From contig CAVLAO010000006.1 of the NCBI GenBank assembly GCA_963660915.1, positions 1 through 56,901 of the forward strand: a DNA stretch of 56,901 nucleotides. The letters run 5' to 3'. This DNA is from UMGS1766 sp963660915. GTDB lineage: Bacteria > Bacillota > Clostridia > Oscillospirales > Oscillospiraceae. Positions 43,971 through 52,890 of this stretch are shown here, in pieces (within the stretch, counting starts at the first letter, position 1; every line of letters starts with the position of its first letter). A program made the position numbers and the translations under genes. The notes beneath the pieces are model-generated. The model was not told the DNA's origin and did not search any database. It saw nothing but the letters and a program-made list of their open reading frames with translations.

Positions 43971-44504
43971 TTAACACCGATCCTCCAGCACTAGGACAGC
44001 CGTTTGCACCATCTTAGCTCCGCTGTCCATACTCCTTTTTTGTATGTAACGATGCGCCTCTTCTTCGCTTAGGCCATCCCGCTCCATCAAATGTTGCTTT
44101 GCTTTCTCTACAATGTCGGTCTCCGCTTCGTTCCGTTTGGGCCGAAGTGTCCGCTCCAGTCGGTGATTCATTTGCATCACCATATTGACCGATGCGCACA
44201 AATCGCTCTTGGAAGCCGGTGCCGGCAACGTAAAAATGTCGTCGCTCAAGTTTTCCAGCATATCCTGACGAGCAACCACAAGCATTGCACTGGTCGGCGG
44301 CAAATCATAAAACAGATCTTCTGCGGATTCATCCCGAAGTTTGAAACCGCAGATAACCGTACCAATGTGAAGCTTCGCAACCAGACGTTTTACTTCGCCG
44401 GCGCTGTGAGCTCTCAAGCAGGAGACCAGACAGCCCCCTTCCAGAATCTCACAGAAGCGCTCCAGCGTTTTTTCGCTTTCGAACGCAACAATGATTTTTT
44501 CCAC
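43971..44504 (-). CDS. ANTAR-domain antiterminator with a receiver-like N-terminus
   Basis: The 177-residue protein has an N-terminal receiver-like fold (1-105). The phosphoacceptor region reads GTVICGFKLRD, without the expected Asp, so it seems to be a pseudo-receiver. The C-terminal ANTAR domain (about 112-175) has EKAKQHLMERDGLSEEEAHRYIQ and RSMDSGAKMVQTA, the RNA-binding three-helix signature. ANTAR proteins bind paired hairpins with A1/G4 hexaloops and prevent termination, often at nitrogen genes in Clostridia. It is encoded between glnA and dapL, and matching RNA elements lie before glnN and gltB in this window. Confidence 0.92.
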   Translation of the reverse strand: MEKIIVAFESEKTLERFCEILEGGCLVSCLRAHSAGEVKRLVAKLHIGTVICGFKLRDESAEDLFYDLPPTSAMLVVARQDMLENLSDDIFTLPAPASKSDLCASVNMVMQMNHRLERTLRPKRNEAETDIVEKAKQHLMERDGLSEEEAHRYIQKRSMDSGAKMVQTAVLVLEDRC

Positions 44505-44544
44505 TCAGCTTCACTTCCTCCCATGTGCAATTGTCGCAGTGGAG

Positions 44545-45873
44545 TCAGTATGCGATGATATACTTCTCTCGCTCCCAGGTGGAAACGTGAGCGCAATATT
44601 CCGCCCACTCTCTTTCCTTGCAGTCGATATAAGCCTGCGCTACATGTTCACCCAAGGTGTCCATAACCAATTTGTCGCCTTGCATCAGCTCCAGTGCCTC
44701 GTGCAGACTTCCCGGCAATGTTTCAATGCCGTGCGCTTTCAACCCTGCCTCGTCCATGTCATATAGATTTTCCGTCACTTCCGATGGAGGCGTCATAAAA
44801 TGCTCGATGCCGTCCAATCCGGAAGCCAAGCAAACCGCAAGCGCCAGATAGGGATTGCAGCAAGGATCCGGCGAACGAAGCTCTACCCTTGTCGCCTGAC
44901 CGCGTGCTGCCGGGATACGGATCAGCGAGGATCGGTTGGATGTAGACCACGCCAGGTAGCAAGGCGCCTCATAGCCGGAGACAAGGCGCTTGTAGGAATT
45001 GACCAACGGGTTTGTAATTGCCGTAAACGCCTGAACATGACTCAGCAAACCGGCAATGAAGGCATATGCCTCCGCAGAGAGCTCTCTTTCGCCATCCGGA
45101 TTATAGAATACATTCTTTCCGTTTCGGAAAAGAGACATATTGATATGCATGCCGGAGCCGGCTTCTCCAAAGATCGGCTTTGGCATAAATGTAGCATGCA
45201 GGCCATTCCGCTGAGCAAGCACTTTTACGCCCAGCTTAAAGGTCATAATGTTGTCTGCTGTGTGCATTGCCTCATCATATTTGAAATCGATCTCATGCTG
45301 ACCTGCGGCACACTCATGGTGGGAAGCCTCAATCTCAAACCCAAGCTGTTCCAGCGCCAGAATAATCTCCCGGCGCGTAGCCTCGCCGTGATCCAGAGGT
45401 CCCAGATCAAAGTAGCCTGCCTCATCATTGGTTTTTGTCGTAGGCTTGCCGTCTTCATCCGTCTGGAACAGGAAAAACTCACACTCCGGGCCTACATTAA
45501 ATGTATAGCCCATCTTCTCTGCTCGTTTTATCACCCGCATCAATACCGCACGCGGATCGCCGACAAACGGAGTGCCATCCGGATTGTATACGTCACAAAT
45601 CAAACGGGCAACCTTGCCGCGCTGAGGGCGCCAAGGATAGATACAGAAGGTGTTCAAATCCGGCACCAGGTATTGATCTGACTCGTTGATACGGGCAAAC
45701 CCTTCAATCGAAGAACCATCAATCGAAATTTCTCCGTTCAACGCCCGTTCAATCTGAGAAGAGGTAACTGCAACATTTTTCAGCTGGCCCAACACGTCCA
45801 CAAACTGCATGCGGATAAACTTAACATCCTCTTCTTCTACGATTCGGATGATATCTTCTTTTGTCAGTGCCAC
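44545..45873 (-). CDS. glnA: Glutamine synthetase type I
   Basis: The likely start is GTG at 45873, giving VALTKEDIIRIVEEEDVKFIRMQF, as in GSI proteins. The ribosome binding site falls in the ten-N gap just upstream, so this start is not certain. The 442-residue protein has DGSSIEGFARI, NVGPECEFFLF, ECAAGQHEIDF, NGLHATFMPKPIFGEAGSGMHINMS and RIPAARGQATRVELRSPDP. It makes glutamine from glutamate, ammonia and ATP. The adenylylation loop of longer GSI-beta enzymes is absent, so feedback control of the GSI-alpha kind is expected. It leads the operon that includes the ANTAR gene. Confidence 0.95.
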   Translation of the reverse strand: MALTKEDIIRIVEEEDVKFIRMQFVDVLGQLKNVAVTSSQIERALNGEISIDGSSIEGFARINESDQYLVPDLNTFCIYPWRPQRGKVARLICDVYNPDGTPFVGDPRAVLMRVIKRAEKMGYTFNVGPECEFFLFQTDEDGKPTTKTNDEAGYFDLGPLDHGEATRREIILALEQLGFEIEASHHECAAGQHEIDFKYDEAMHTADNIMTFKLGVKVLAQRNGLHATFMPKPIFGEAGSGMHINMSLFRNGKNVFYNPDGERELSAEAYAFIAGLLSHVQAFTAITNPLVNSYKRLVSGYEAPCYLAWSTSNRSSLIRIPAARGQATRVELRSPDPCCNPYLALAVCLASGLDGIEHFMTPPSEVTENLYDMDEAGLKAHGIETLPGSLHEALELMQGDKLVMDTLGEHVAQAYIDCKEREWAEYCAHVSTWEREKYIIAY

Positions 45874-45875
45874 GG

Positions 45876-45885
45876 NNNNNNNNNN
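45876..45885. other. Assembly gap of ten N at the glnA start
   Basis: The flanks share no overlap. The gap hides the glnA ribosome binding site and any leader hairpin there. Confidence 0.9.
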
Positions 45886-45930
45886 TTTCAAAATCAGCCT
45901 TTACACGGCCATTTACCCTTATTATAATAA

Positions 45931-45960
45931 ATAATATACACAATCATTTTCATCTGTCAA
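45931..45960 (-). promoter_or_regulatory. glnA promoter
   Basis: On the minus strand a consensus TTGACA (45960-45955), an 18-base spacer and TATTAT (45936-45931) lie 57 bases before the glnA start, counting the gap as ten bases. Confidence 0.7.
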
Positions 45961-46071
45961 GTATTCCGCCCCTTTTTTGACATGTAAATTGCATTATCAG
46001 TCACTTTTCCCTAAAACCTTCAATTTGTAGTGGTTTGTTTTGCATTATTTTGAATAAATCTAAAATAAGAC

Positions 46072-46100
46072 TTGCAAAACCTAACGAATTGGTGTATGCT
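46072..46100 (+). promoter_or_regulatory. glnN promoter
   Basis: TTGCAA (46072-46077), a 17-base spacer and TATGCT (46095-46100) would start the RNA near 46107, about a dozen bases before the first leader hairpin. Nothing else is seen in 45961-46071. Confidence 0.55.
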
Positions 46101-46118
46101 GAGTGCAGTTAGAAAAGC

Positions 46119-46172
46119 ACCGCAACGTTGCGGTAAATACACGGAAGTTTAGATGGAGACAATGGGGTTTCT
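46119..46172 (+). promoter_or_regulatory. ANTAR-target two-hairpin element in the glnN leader
   Basis: P1 is ACCGC-AACGTT-GCGGT (46119-46134). P2 is GGAGAC-AATGGG-GTTTCT (46155-46172), with G-U pairs. Both have six-base loops with A1 and G4, the known signature of ANTAR target RNAs, and they are joined by a 20-base linker. The 5' arm of P2 is also the 5' arm of the terminator that follows, so binding of the ANTAR protein should block termination. Confidence 0.75.
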
Positions 46173-46200
46173 TAGTGCAAGCACCTCTGTCTCCTTTTTT
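46155..46200 (+). terminator. Leader terminator (attenuator) upstream of glnN
   Basis: GGAGACA pairs with TGTCTCC (46188-46194), extended inside by GGGGT with ACCTC, and is followed by six T. It lies 52 bases before glnN and competes with hairpin P2. Confidence 0.85.
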
Positions 46201-46252
46201 CGTGCAATGATTCCAGTAAGAGATCAATATTTAGGAAAGGGTTGTAAGTACA

Positions 46253-48346
46253 ATGAACATCGCAGAAATCTTTGGTTCGAATGTGTTCAATGAAAGCGTC
46301 ATGAGGGAACGTCTCCCGAAGAAAGTTTTCGCTGAGGTCATGGACGTCATGGCCAACGGAGGCCAGATCAGCATGGCATCTGCCGATGTAGTCGCCAATG
46401 CTATGAAGGATTGGGCCGTAGAAAAAGGTGCCACTCACTACACCCACTGGTTCCAGCCTCTGACCGGCACCACCGCTGAAAAGCATGACTCCTTTATCAC
46501 CAATCCGGTTGCCGGCAAGACCCTGCTGCAGTTGACCGGCAAGCAGCTTATCATGGGCGAGCCTGATGCTTCTTCCTTCCCTTCCGGCGGTCTGCGTGCC
46601 ACTTCCTATGCACGTGGTTATACCGCATGGGATATGACCTCTCCCGCATTTGTAAAGGAGATGTCCTGCGGCAACATTCTTTGCATTCCCACCATCTTTG
46701 TCTCCTACACCGGTGAGGCTCTGGACACAAAGACCCCCCTGCTCCGTTCCATGGAGGCAATCAGCACCCAGGCAATCCGCGTACTGCGTCTGTTTGGCAA
46801 CACAGAAGCCAAGAAGGTCGCTCCCTCGGTTGGTCCCGAGCAGGAGTATTTCCTGGTTGATCGTGAGAAGTATCTGAAGCGCCGTGACCTGATTTACTGC
46901 GGTCGTACGCTGTTCGGCGCTCCTGCACCGAAGGGTCAGGAACTGGACGATCAGTATTTTGGTGTTATCCGCGAGCGCGTAGGCGCCTTCATGAAAGACC
47001 TGAACATTGAGCTCTGGAAGTTGGGTATCACGGCTACCACACAGCACAACGAAGTTGCACCCGCTCAGCACGAAATGGCTCCCATCTTCTCCATGGCTAA
47101 CGTAGCGGTTGACCAGAACCAGCTGGCAATGGAAACAATGAAGCGCGTTGCAACCCGTCATGGTCTGGTTTGCCTGCTTCACGAAAAGCCTTATGCCGGT
47201 GTGAACGGTTCCGGCAAGCACAACAACTGGTCGATCAGCACCGACCTTGGTGAAAACCTGATGGATCCGGGCGCTGATCCTCAGAATAACCTGCAGTTCC
47301 AGCTGGTGCTGGCCTGCATCTTGAAGGCGGTAGATACGCACGCAGACCTGCTTCGCCAGAGTGCCAGCGACGTGGGCAACGATCATCGTTTGGGCGCTCA
47401 GGAAGCACCTCCCGCTATCATCTCTATTTTCTTGGGTGATCAGCTGGACGAAGTGGTTCGCAATATTGTCAGCGGAATCTCTGCTTCCGGCTCCTCCGCC
47501 GGCAACCTGGACTCCGGTGTTTCCACTGTGCCTGTGCTGACTAAGGACGCAACGGACCGTAACCGTACTTCTCCTTTCGCTTTCACCGGCAATAAGTTTG
47601 AGTTCCGCATGGTCGGCTCTAACGACTCCATTGCTGCTGCAAATACCACTTTGAACGCGATTGTAGCCGAAGCCTTCTGTGAGGCGGCCGATGTCCTGGA
47701 AAAGGCTGACGATTTTGAGTCTGCCTGCAAGGCACTGGTGAAGGAATATATGACCAAGCATCAGCGCATCGTGTTCAACGGCAACGGCTATTCGGATGAA
47801 TGGGTTGCTGAGGCTGCTCGCCGTGGTTTGCCCAACATCCCCTCCATGGTGGCTGCTGTGCCTTCCCTGACTACAGAAAAGGCTGTGAATCTGTTCGAGA
47901 AGTTCCACATCTTTACCAAAGTTGAGTTGGAAAGCCGCTCCGAGGTGCTGTATGAGGGCTATGCTAAGGTAATCAACATTGAGGCGCAGACCATGCTGCA
48001 CATGGTTCCGAAGCATTACATCCCCGCAACGATCCGCTTCACTACCGAGCTTGGTTCCTCCATTGCTGCTGTTACCGCCGCCGGTGCAGACGCTACCGTA
48101 CAGAAGGATCTTCTCGCAAAGGTGACTTCCTTACTGGCACAGGCCAGCGCCGCTAAGGACACCCTGGAGGCTGTTGTTGCTGAGACAAATGCAATTGAAG
48201 ATACCTGCGCCATGGCAAACGCTTTCCACGACAAGGTCGTGCCTGCAATGGCCGCACTTCGCGCTCCTGTGGATGCACTGGAACTGTTGGTGGACAAGGA
48301 TTATTGGCCGGTGCCCACCTATGGCGATCTGATGTTCGAGGTGTAA
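46253..48346 (+). CDS. glnN: Glutamine synthetase type III
   Basis: The 697-residue protein is the length of GSIII enzymes and has their landmarks: HWFQPLTGTTAEKHDSF, FPSGGLRATSYARGYTAWD, SVGPEQEYFLVDREKY, HNEVAPAQHEMAPIF, EKPYAGVNGSGKHNNWS and NRTSPFAFTGNKFEFRM. It makes glutamine as a dodecamer unrelated in detail to GSI. It is divergent from the glnA operon. An ANTAR-type attenuator in its leader suggests induction under nitrogen limitation through the ANTAR protein encoded at 43971-44504. Confidence 0.96.
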   Translation: MNIAEIFGSNVFNESVMRERLPKKVFAEVMDVMANGGQISMASADVVANAMKDWAVEKGATHYTHWFQPLTGTTAEKHDSFITNPVAGKTLLQLTGKQLIMGEPDASSFPSGGLRATSYARGYTAWDMTSPAFVKEMSCGNILCIPTIFVSYTGEALDTKTPLLRSMEAISTQAIRVLRLFGNTEAKKVAPSVGPEQEYFLVDREKYLKRRDLIYCGRTLFGAPAPKGQELDDQYFGVIRERVGAFMKDLNIELWKLGITATTQHNEVAPAQHEMAPIFSMANVAVDQNQLAMETMKRVATRHGLVCLLHEKPYAGVNGSGKHNNWSISTDLGENLMDPGADPQNNLQFQLVLACILKAVDTHADLLRQSASDVGNDHRLGAQEAPPAIISIFLGDQLDEVVRNIVSGISASGSSAGNLDSGVSTVPVLTKDATDRNRTSPFAFTGNKFEFRMVGSNDSIAAANTTLNAIVAEAFCEAADVLEKADDFESACKALVKEYMTKHQRIVFNGNGYSDEWVAEAARRGLPNIPSMVAAVPSLTTEKAVNLFEKFHIFTKVELESRSEVLYEGYAKVINIEAQTMLHMVPKHYIPATIRFTTELGSSIAAVTAAGADATVQKDLLAKVTSLLAQASAAKDTLEAVVAETNAIEDTCAMANAFHDKVVPAMAALRAPVDALELLVDKDYWPVPTYGDLMFEV

Positions 48347-48408
48347 TTTATCCCGCTTTCAACAGATGTCTACTCTGTTTTCCCTCTCCTTCTCTATTTC
48401 ATGTGCCG

Positions 48409-48438
48409 CAGGGTCAGTCGAGCTTTCGACTGACCCTG
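48409..48438 (+). terminator. Hairpin after glnN
   Basis: A perfect 13-bp stem (CAGGGTCAGTCGA with TCGACTGACCCTG) with a four-base loop; the following TTGGTTT is a weak T-run. Confidence 0.75.
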
Positions 48439-48451
48439 TTGGTTTGCTGAA

Positions 48452-48492
48452 ATACCCTCGTCTTCGACCTAATGAAGACGAGGGTATTTTTA
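48452..48492 (+). terminator. Intrinsic terminator between glnN and the sulfur operon
   Basis: A perfect 14-bp stem (ATACCCTCGTCTTC with GAAGACGAGGGTAT) is followed by TTTTTAT. Confidence 0.92.
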
Positions 48493-48531
48493 TAAATTAA
48501 CCTGTTGATACATTTTACAGTTGACTGATTA

Positions 48532-49056
48532 TCAAGATCGTCTAATCTCCCTCTCTTTTTGCAGCCAATGCGTCAATTCTTCACGAAGCTGTGCCCGCAG
48601 GGCCGGGCGATCATCGATGGTGATAGCCGCCTGTGGGCAGGCAGCTACACACCGAGGCAAAAGTCCTTCCCGCAGACGCTGGATACAACCATCGCACTTA
48701 TCCGCCTTTCTATCCGCAGTGATCGTGATGGCATCAAAAGGACAGACGCGTTTGCACATACCGCATCCAACACAGGCAGTATTGCTCAATTGGACGGTAC
48801 CGGTCTCCGCATCCAATGAGAAGCATTTTTTTGGACATACTTTAGCGCAGGACGGCTCAGTGCAGTGCATACAGGCCATGGAGCACCACTCCAGCTTCCA
48901 GCCACGCTTTGTCCGCTTCTCCCGCTGATACAAACGACGAAGCACACAGGTAAAGTCGCTGTGCTCATCCATACAGGCGGCCACACACGCGCCGCACCCA
49001 CTGCACAGCTCCGAGTGGAAATTGAAGGAAACGTGCAGGACTTCCGGTTCTCTCAT
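48532..49056 (-). CDS. Four-cluster ferredoxin-type subunit (DmsB/HycB-like)
   Basis: The ATG at 49056 overlaps the stop of the Mo-enzyme gene (ATGA) and has GGAGG upstream. The 174-residue protein has four cysteine groups for [4Fe-4S] clusters: CSGCGACVAAC, CMHCTEPSCAKVC, CVGCGMCKRVC and a last group with CDGC ... CVAAC. It should carry electrons to or from the molybdopterin subunit. No membrane anchor gene follows, so the pair is likely cytosolic. It is the last gene of the sulfur operon. Confidence 0.92.
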   Translation of the reverse strand: MREPEVLHVSFNFHSELCSGCGACVAACMDEHSDFTCVLRRLYQREKRTKRGWKLEWCSMACMHCTEPSCAKVCPKKCFSLDAETGTVQLSNTACVGCGMCKRVCPFDAITITADRKADKCDGCIQRLREGLLPRCVAACPQAAITIDDRPALRAQLREELTHWLQKEREIRRS

Positions 49057-51143
49057 GCCAGTGCCTCCTTCACCCGCTCCACCCGGCAACGCAGACTGCG
49101 GTAGCCGGGAAAACCGGAAATTGGATCCAGATGCTCCGGCGGAATGATGCTGTTCACGTCCGCGTCCGGATAGTCCTGATAAATGAACACCGTTCCCGCC
49201 TCCACGGTATGGGTCAGATTTGCTTTCAGACAAATTGACCCCTCTGTAGTGGTGACGCAGATAGGGTCGCCCTGCTGGATCTTCAGCTTTTTTGCATCTC
49301 TGGGGTTCATGTCGGCCATGGACTCCGGCCGGAACGTCTTTTTGATGGCGCTGTTCTGGAAACGGGAGTGGAAGTGATAGGGTAGGCGACCGCCCGCCGT
49401 CAACTTGAGCGGGTACTGTGCCGGGTCGCTCTCGTCCTCCGAGGGGCGGTAGGTAGGGAGCGGGTCAAAGCCGTGCTTGCGCAGGATCTCCGATGTCAGC
49501 TCAAACTTTCCTGTCGGCGTAGCATAGCCGAAGGCAGTGTTGTCCCCAGCGCGGTAGGGTTCCTTACCGGGAATCTTTGTAGTGGCGGCGCTGGCCTTCA
49601 ATTCCGCAAAGGTGACGCCCACTTTGCGCAGCAGCCGTCGGGAACAGACCTCGTACCCCGCCCGGAGCAACGGATCATCCAGTTCCAGATACTCTGCCAG
49701 CTCACAGAGAATGTCCACATCTGACTTGGACTCGTACAGTGGCCTGATAACGGGATCGAGCCAGCGCACCGTCGGCGTGTTGGCATAGTGACCGCCGTAG
49801 CCGCCCTGAAACTGACTGCGCTCAAATGATGTACAGGCGGGTAGGACAATATCAGCATATTTTGCCGTATCAGTCAGAAAAATGTCTGTGTCCACAAAGA
49901 AATCCACTTTGGAGAGAGCCTCGAATAATCTGCCGTCACCAGGGAACATCCGGGCGTTCATACCCAGGGCAAACACCGCCTTGATGGGGTAAGGCGTGCC
50001 CTCTAAAATCTGGCGAGAGAGATCCATGGCCTGAAATTCGTCGATGAGCTCTGACCAGACCGGAAACCGCTCCGAACCGATCTTCGGTTTTGCGTTTGTC
50101 GGACGCACCTCCTGAATGAAAGTCTCGTCCCCAACGTCGCAGTCGGCATTCCTCCGTGGATCAGAAAACTCTGTGGGCACATTTCCGCCGGGACGATCAT
50201 AGCTCCCGCTAATGGCGGACAATGACAACAGCGCACGGATATTCTGCACGCCATTGCGGTGATGGGTCAGGGGCGCGGCACCCAGACTGATGGCAAATCG
50301 GCGATTTTGCACCAAAAGCTCTGCCGCCCGGATGATATCTTCCGCCTTTAGCCCCGTCAGCTCTGCCGTATATTCCGGGGTAAAGGAACGCACATAGTCC
50401 CGATACTCCGGGTAGCCGTGGACGTGCTGCCGGATATAGTCACGATCGATGGCGTCGTGCTCAATGAGATAGTTGCCGAAGCACAACGCCAACGCCCCAT
50501 CTGTACCCGCCCTGATCTTCAGATGAAGGTCTGCACGCTGACTGAATTGGGTCGTTCGGGGGTCAATGGCGATAACCTTCAACCCTTTCTTCCTCAATAG
50601 CTCCAATGCATCGTCGTGATAGACGCCGTTGTAAAACGGATTATATGCCCAGGCGAGGAACAGTTCCGCGTTGGCAATGTCCGCCCGGGTCAGACTGCCG
50701 CCGGTCAGGATGTTTGCCATACGCATGGCCTGAAAGCAGGAGCTGGACTCCGTGCCGTAGTTCAGCGTGCCGAACGAGTGGACGAAGCGGTGGTACATGG
50801 TGCGGTACCACTTGGAATAACCAGTGAAAAAAGCTACGCTGTCCGCACCGAAATCACGCTTATAGCCGTTTAGCTTTCCCGCAATGGTGCGATAGGCCTC
50901 CTCCCAACTGATGAGCTCGAAATTTCCCTCGCCCCGCTCCCCCACACGTCGCAGGGGCGTGTGGATACGATCCGCGCGGTAGATGTAGTCCCGGCTGGCA
51001 TAACCCTTTACACAAAGCTTTCCACGGTTGGCACACTCCTTTGAGCCCTCCACTTTCACCACCTTGCCGTCCTTTACCCATGCGTCAATGCCGCAGCTGT
51101 TGGAGCAAATCTCGCAGACCGTCTTTTTGATTTCTGCCTCCAT
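49053..51143 (-). CDS. Molybdopterin-dependent oxidoreductase, catalytic subunit
   Basis: The ATG at 51143 overlaps the permease stop (TGATG), with GGAGGG upstream. The 696-residue protein is of the DMSO reductase superfamily. It has an N-terminal [4Fe-4S] site (Cys10, Cys13, Cys17, Cys44), TGYSKWYRTMYHRF, GTESSSCFQA with a likely Cys metal ligand, IDPRTTQFSQRADLHLKIRAGTDGALA and a C-terminal molybdopterin-binding domain (RLPYHFHSR). There is no Tat signal. The substrate is unknown. Coexpression with a sulfonate-type importer suggests reduction or cleavage of an imported sulfur compound such as a sulfoxide or sulfonate, but this is only inference. Confidence 0.88.
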   Translation of the reverse strand: MEAEIKKTVCEICSNSCGIDAWVKDGKVVKVEGSKECANRGKLCVKGYASRDYIYRADRIHTPLRRVGERGEGNFELISWEEAYRTIAGKLNGYKRDFGADSVAFFTGYSKWYRTMYHRFVHSFGTLNYGTESSSCFQAMRMANILTGGSLTRADIANAELFLAWAYNPFYNGVYHDDALELLRKKGLKVIAIDPRTTQFSQRADLHLKIRAGTDGALALCFGNYLIEHDAIDRDYIRQHVHGYPEYRDYVRSFTPEYTAELTGLKAEDIIRAAELLVQNRRFAISLGAAPLTHHRNGVQNIRALLSLSAISGSYDRPGGNVPTEFSDPRRNADCDVGDETFIQEVRPTNAKPKIGSERFPVWSELIDEFQAMDLSRQILEGTPYPIKAVFALGMNARMFPGDGRLFEALSKVDFFVDTDIFLTDTAKYADIVLPACTSFERSQFQGGYGGHYANTPTVRWLDPVIRPLYESKSDVDILCELAEYLELDDPLLRAGYEVCSRRLLRKVGVTFAELKASAATTKIPGKEPYRAGDNTAFGYATPTGKFELTSEILRKHGFDPLPTYRPSEDESDPAQYPLKLTAGGRLPYHFHSRFQNSAIKKTFRPESMADMNPRDAKKLKIQQGDPICVTTTEGSICLKANLTHTVEAGTVFIYQDYPDADVNSIIPPEHLDPISGFPGYRSLRCRVERVKEALA

Positions 51144-52042
51144 CACACATCCCTCCACTTGATCAGCTTCCGCTGCAGCAACGAGACAAAAGCACTCAGA
51201 ATTGTCACAACGACGCCCATGAGGATAATACCGGCAATGACCTTGGTGTAGTCCGCATAGTCAGAGAACTTCTTGACGAAGTAGCCTAGACCGGAACTGG
51301 CTCCTAGCAGCTCCGCGCCGGTCAGGCACAGCAGTGCCGCCCGGATGCTGCCGGTCAGACCGGTAAGAATGCTGGGTTTGCAATAGGGCAGAATGACACC
51401 GAAGAGCATGGTGAATGTAGAGACATTCATCACCTGAGCGGACTGAATGATCTTCCGGTCAATGGAGCCGACACGGCTGACCATATTCTGAAATGTCGGC
51501 CAGAATACAGCACAGAAGATGACGAAAATGGATGCCGCCCGGAACGTGGGCATTACCGCCACCACATAGGGGGTATAGACCAGAGGCGGGATAGGGCTGA
51601 TGACGTTGGCAATGGGCAGAATTGCACCCCGCAACCGTGGAATCCAACCCACTAGCAGGCCAAGAAATACGCCGAAGATGAGCGCCAGACCCACGCCGAT
51701 GAGCAATAGCTTCAACGAACTGACCACTCCCTGCGCCATGAGCACCCGCTGGGACACAAATACATAGAACACATTCTCCGGAGGCGGCACCAACACTGGA
51801 TGAGTAAGGTTCAGACGGCTGGTCAAATCCCACACACCAAGGAACAGGAACGCCGCGGTAACGATATCCAGCGCGCTCTTCTTTCGCTTGTGTGCATAGC
51901 AGATAAGAAAGGCGGCCTCGATGAGCAGCAACACTGCCAGATAAGGTACCACACTGTCCAGCTTTCGTTGGGCAGGCACAGCCAGAACAGCCAGCACCGC
52001 CAGAAACAGCAGGTTGCCACGATTGAAGATCAGCTTTTTCAC
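51143..52042 (-). CDS. SsuC/TauC-type ABC permease
   Basis: The 299-residue protein has about seven hydrophobic segments and the BPD-type loop of ATPase contact (GLTGSIRAALLCLTGAELLGASSGLGYFV), characteristic of sulfonate/nitrate/taurine permeases. Its stop overlaps the Mo-enzyme start and its ATG overlaps the ATPase stop (ATGA). N-terminal extra hydrophobic segments make it slightly longer than SsuC. Confidence 0.88.
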   Translation of the reverse strand: MKKLIFNRGNLLFLAVLAVLAVPAQRKLDSVVPYLAVLLLIEAAFLICYAHKRKKSALDIVTAAFLFLGVWDLTSRLNLTHPVLVPPPENVFYVFVSQRVLMAQGVVSSLKLLLIGVGLALIFGVFLGLLVGWIPRLRGAILPIANVISPIPPLVYTPYVVAVMPTFRAASIFVIFCAVFWPTFQNMVSRVGSIDRKIIQSAQVMNVSTFTMLFGVILPYCKPSILTGLTGSIRAALLCLTGAELLGASSGLGYFVKKFSDYADYTKVIAGIILMGVVVTILSAFVSLLQRKLIKWRDV

Positions 52043-52830
52043 AGTACCACCTCCTCATAGATCTCATCGGCCACCTGTTCATAGAACAGGGACATCAGAT
52101 GTTTACGCAGCTGAATATATTCCTCTGTCTGAGCAATAGCATCCCTCCGCCGAGGACGATGGAATTTTACCGGCACAACAGCATGAATGCGTTTAGGCTC
52201 CATCACTACGATGCGATCGGCCAGCAGGATGGCCTCGTCAATGTCGTGGGTAACAAACACAACGGTCTTGTGGTGTTCCACACTCAGGCGGCTGATCAGC
52301 TCCTGTAGATCCTGCCGCAGTTTGGGATCGATCGCGCCAAAGGGCTCATCCATCAACAGAATATCTGCCTCCATTGCCAGTGCCCGGGCAATGGCCACCC
52401 GCTGCTGCATACCGCCGGACAACTCTGCCGGATAACGGCCACCGGCGTTGCCCAACCCTACGCACTCCAGATAATAATCCGCTATCCGGCGCTGCTCCTC
52501 CCGACTGTGGCGCATGCCGCTCTGGCGGATGCCGAAAATGATGTTCTTGCGGGCGGTCAGCCACGGGAAGAGGGAGTAGTGCTGAAACACCACTGCCCGT
52601 TCTCTTCCCGGACCGGAAATAGCCGCACTGTCTATGCGGATCTCGCCGCTGTCCGTACGGTTCAGCCCCTCCAGCAGGCTGAGCAGGGTGCTTTTGCCGC
52701 AACCGGATGGACCAAGCAGGCAGACAAACTCCCCCTCCTCGATGGAAAGGCTTACGTTGTCCAACGCAATCTCCCGTCGATCAGAACCGGGATAGTGAAA
52801 GGAAATATGGTCAATGTCGATCTTGCTCAT
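52039..52830 (-). CDS. SsuB/TauB-type ABC ATPase
   Basis: The 263-residue protein has Walker A GPSGCGKST, Q-loop VFQHYSLFPW, signature LSGGMQQRVAIARALA, Walker B ILLMDEPFGAID and the switch His in VTHDIDEA, the set typical of nitrate/sulfonate/taurine importer ATPases. It overlaps the permease gene by four bases. Confidence 0.93.
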   Translation of the reverse strand: MSKIDIDHISFHYPGSDRREIALDNVSLSIEEGEFVCLLGPSGCGKSTLLSLLEGLNRTDSGEIRIDSAAISGPGRERAVVFQHYSLFPWLTARKNIIFGIRQSGMRHSREEQRRIADYYLECVGLGNAGGRYPAELSGGMQQRVAIARALAMEADILLMDEPFGAIDPKLRQDLQELISRLSVEHHKTVVFVTHDIDEAILLADRIVVMEPKRIHAVVPVKFHRPRRRDAIAQTEEYIQLRKHLMSLFYEQVADEIYEEVVL

Positions 52831-52890
52831 AGATATTGCTCCTCTGGCAATGCTCTTCCGCTTTTACTAATACGGCTTGGGCTGCTGGTT

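Noticed and set aside
45876..45930. An ANTAR hairpin in the glnA leader
   Set aside because: The visible bases give no A1/G4 hexaloop with a good stem, and the ten-N gap covers the rest, so nothing can be claimed.
46172..48016. Open frame of 614 codons on the minus strand
   Set aside because: It lies antisense to glnN, whose translation is a full GSIII; the minus frame has no recognisable domain and reflects codon bias.
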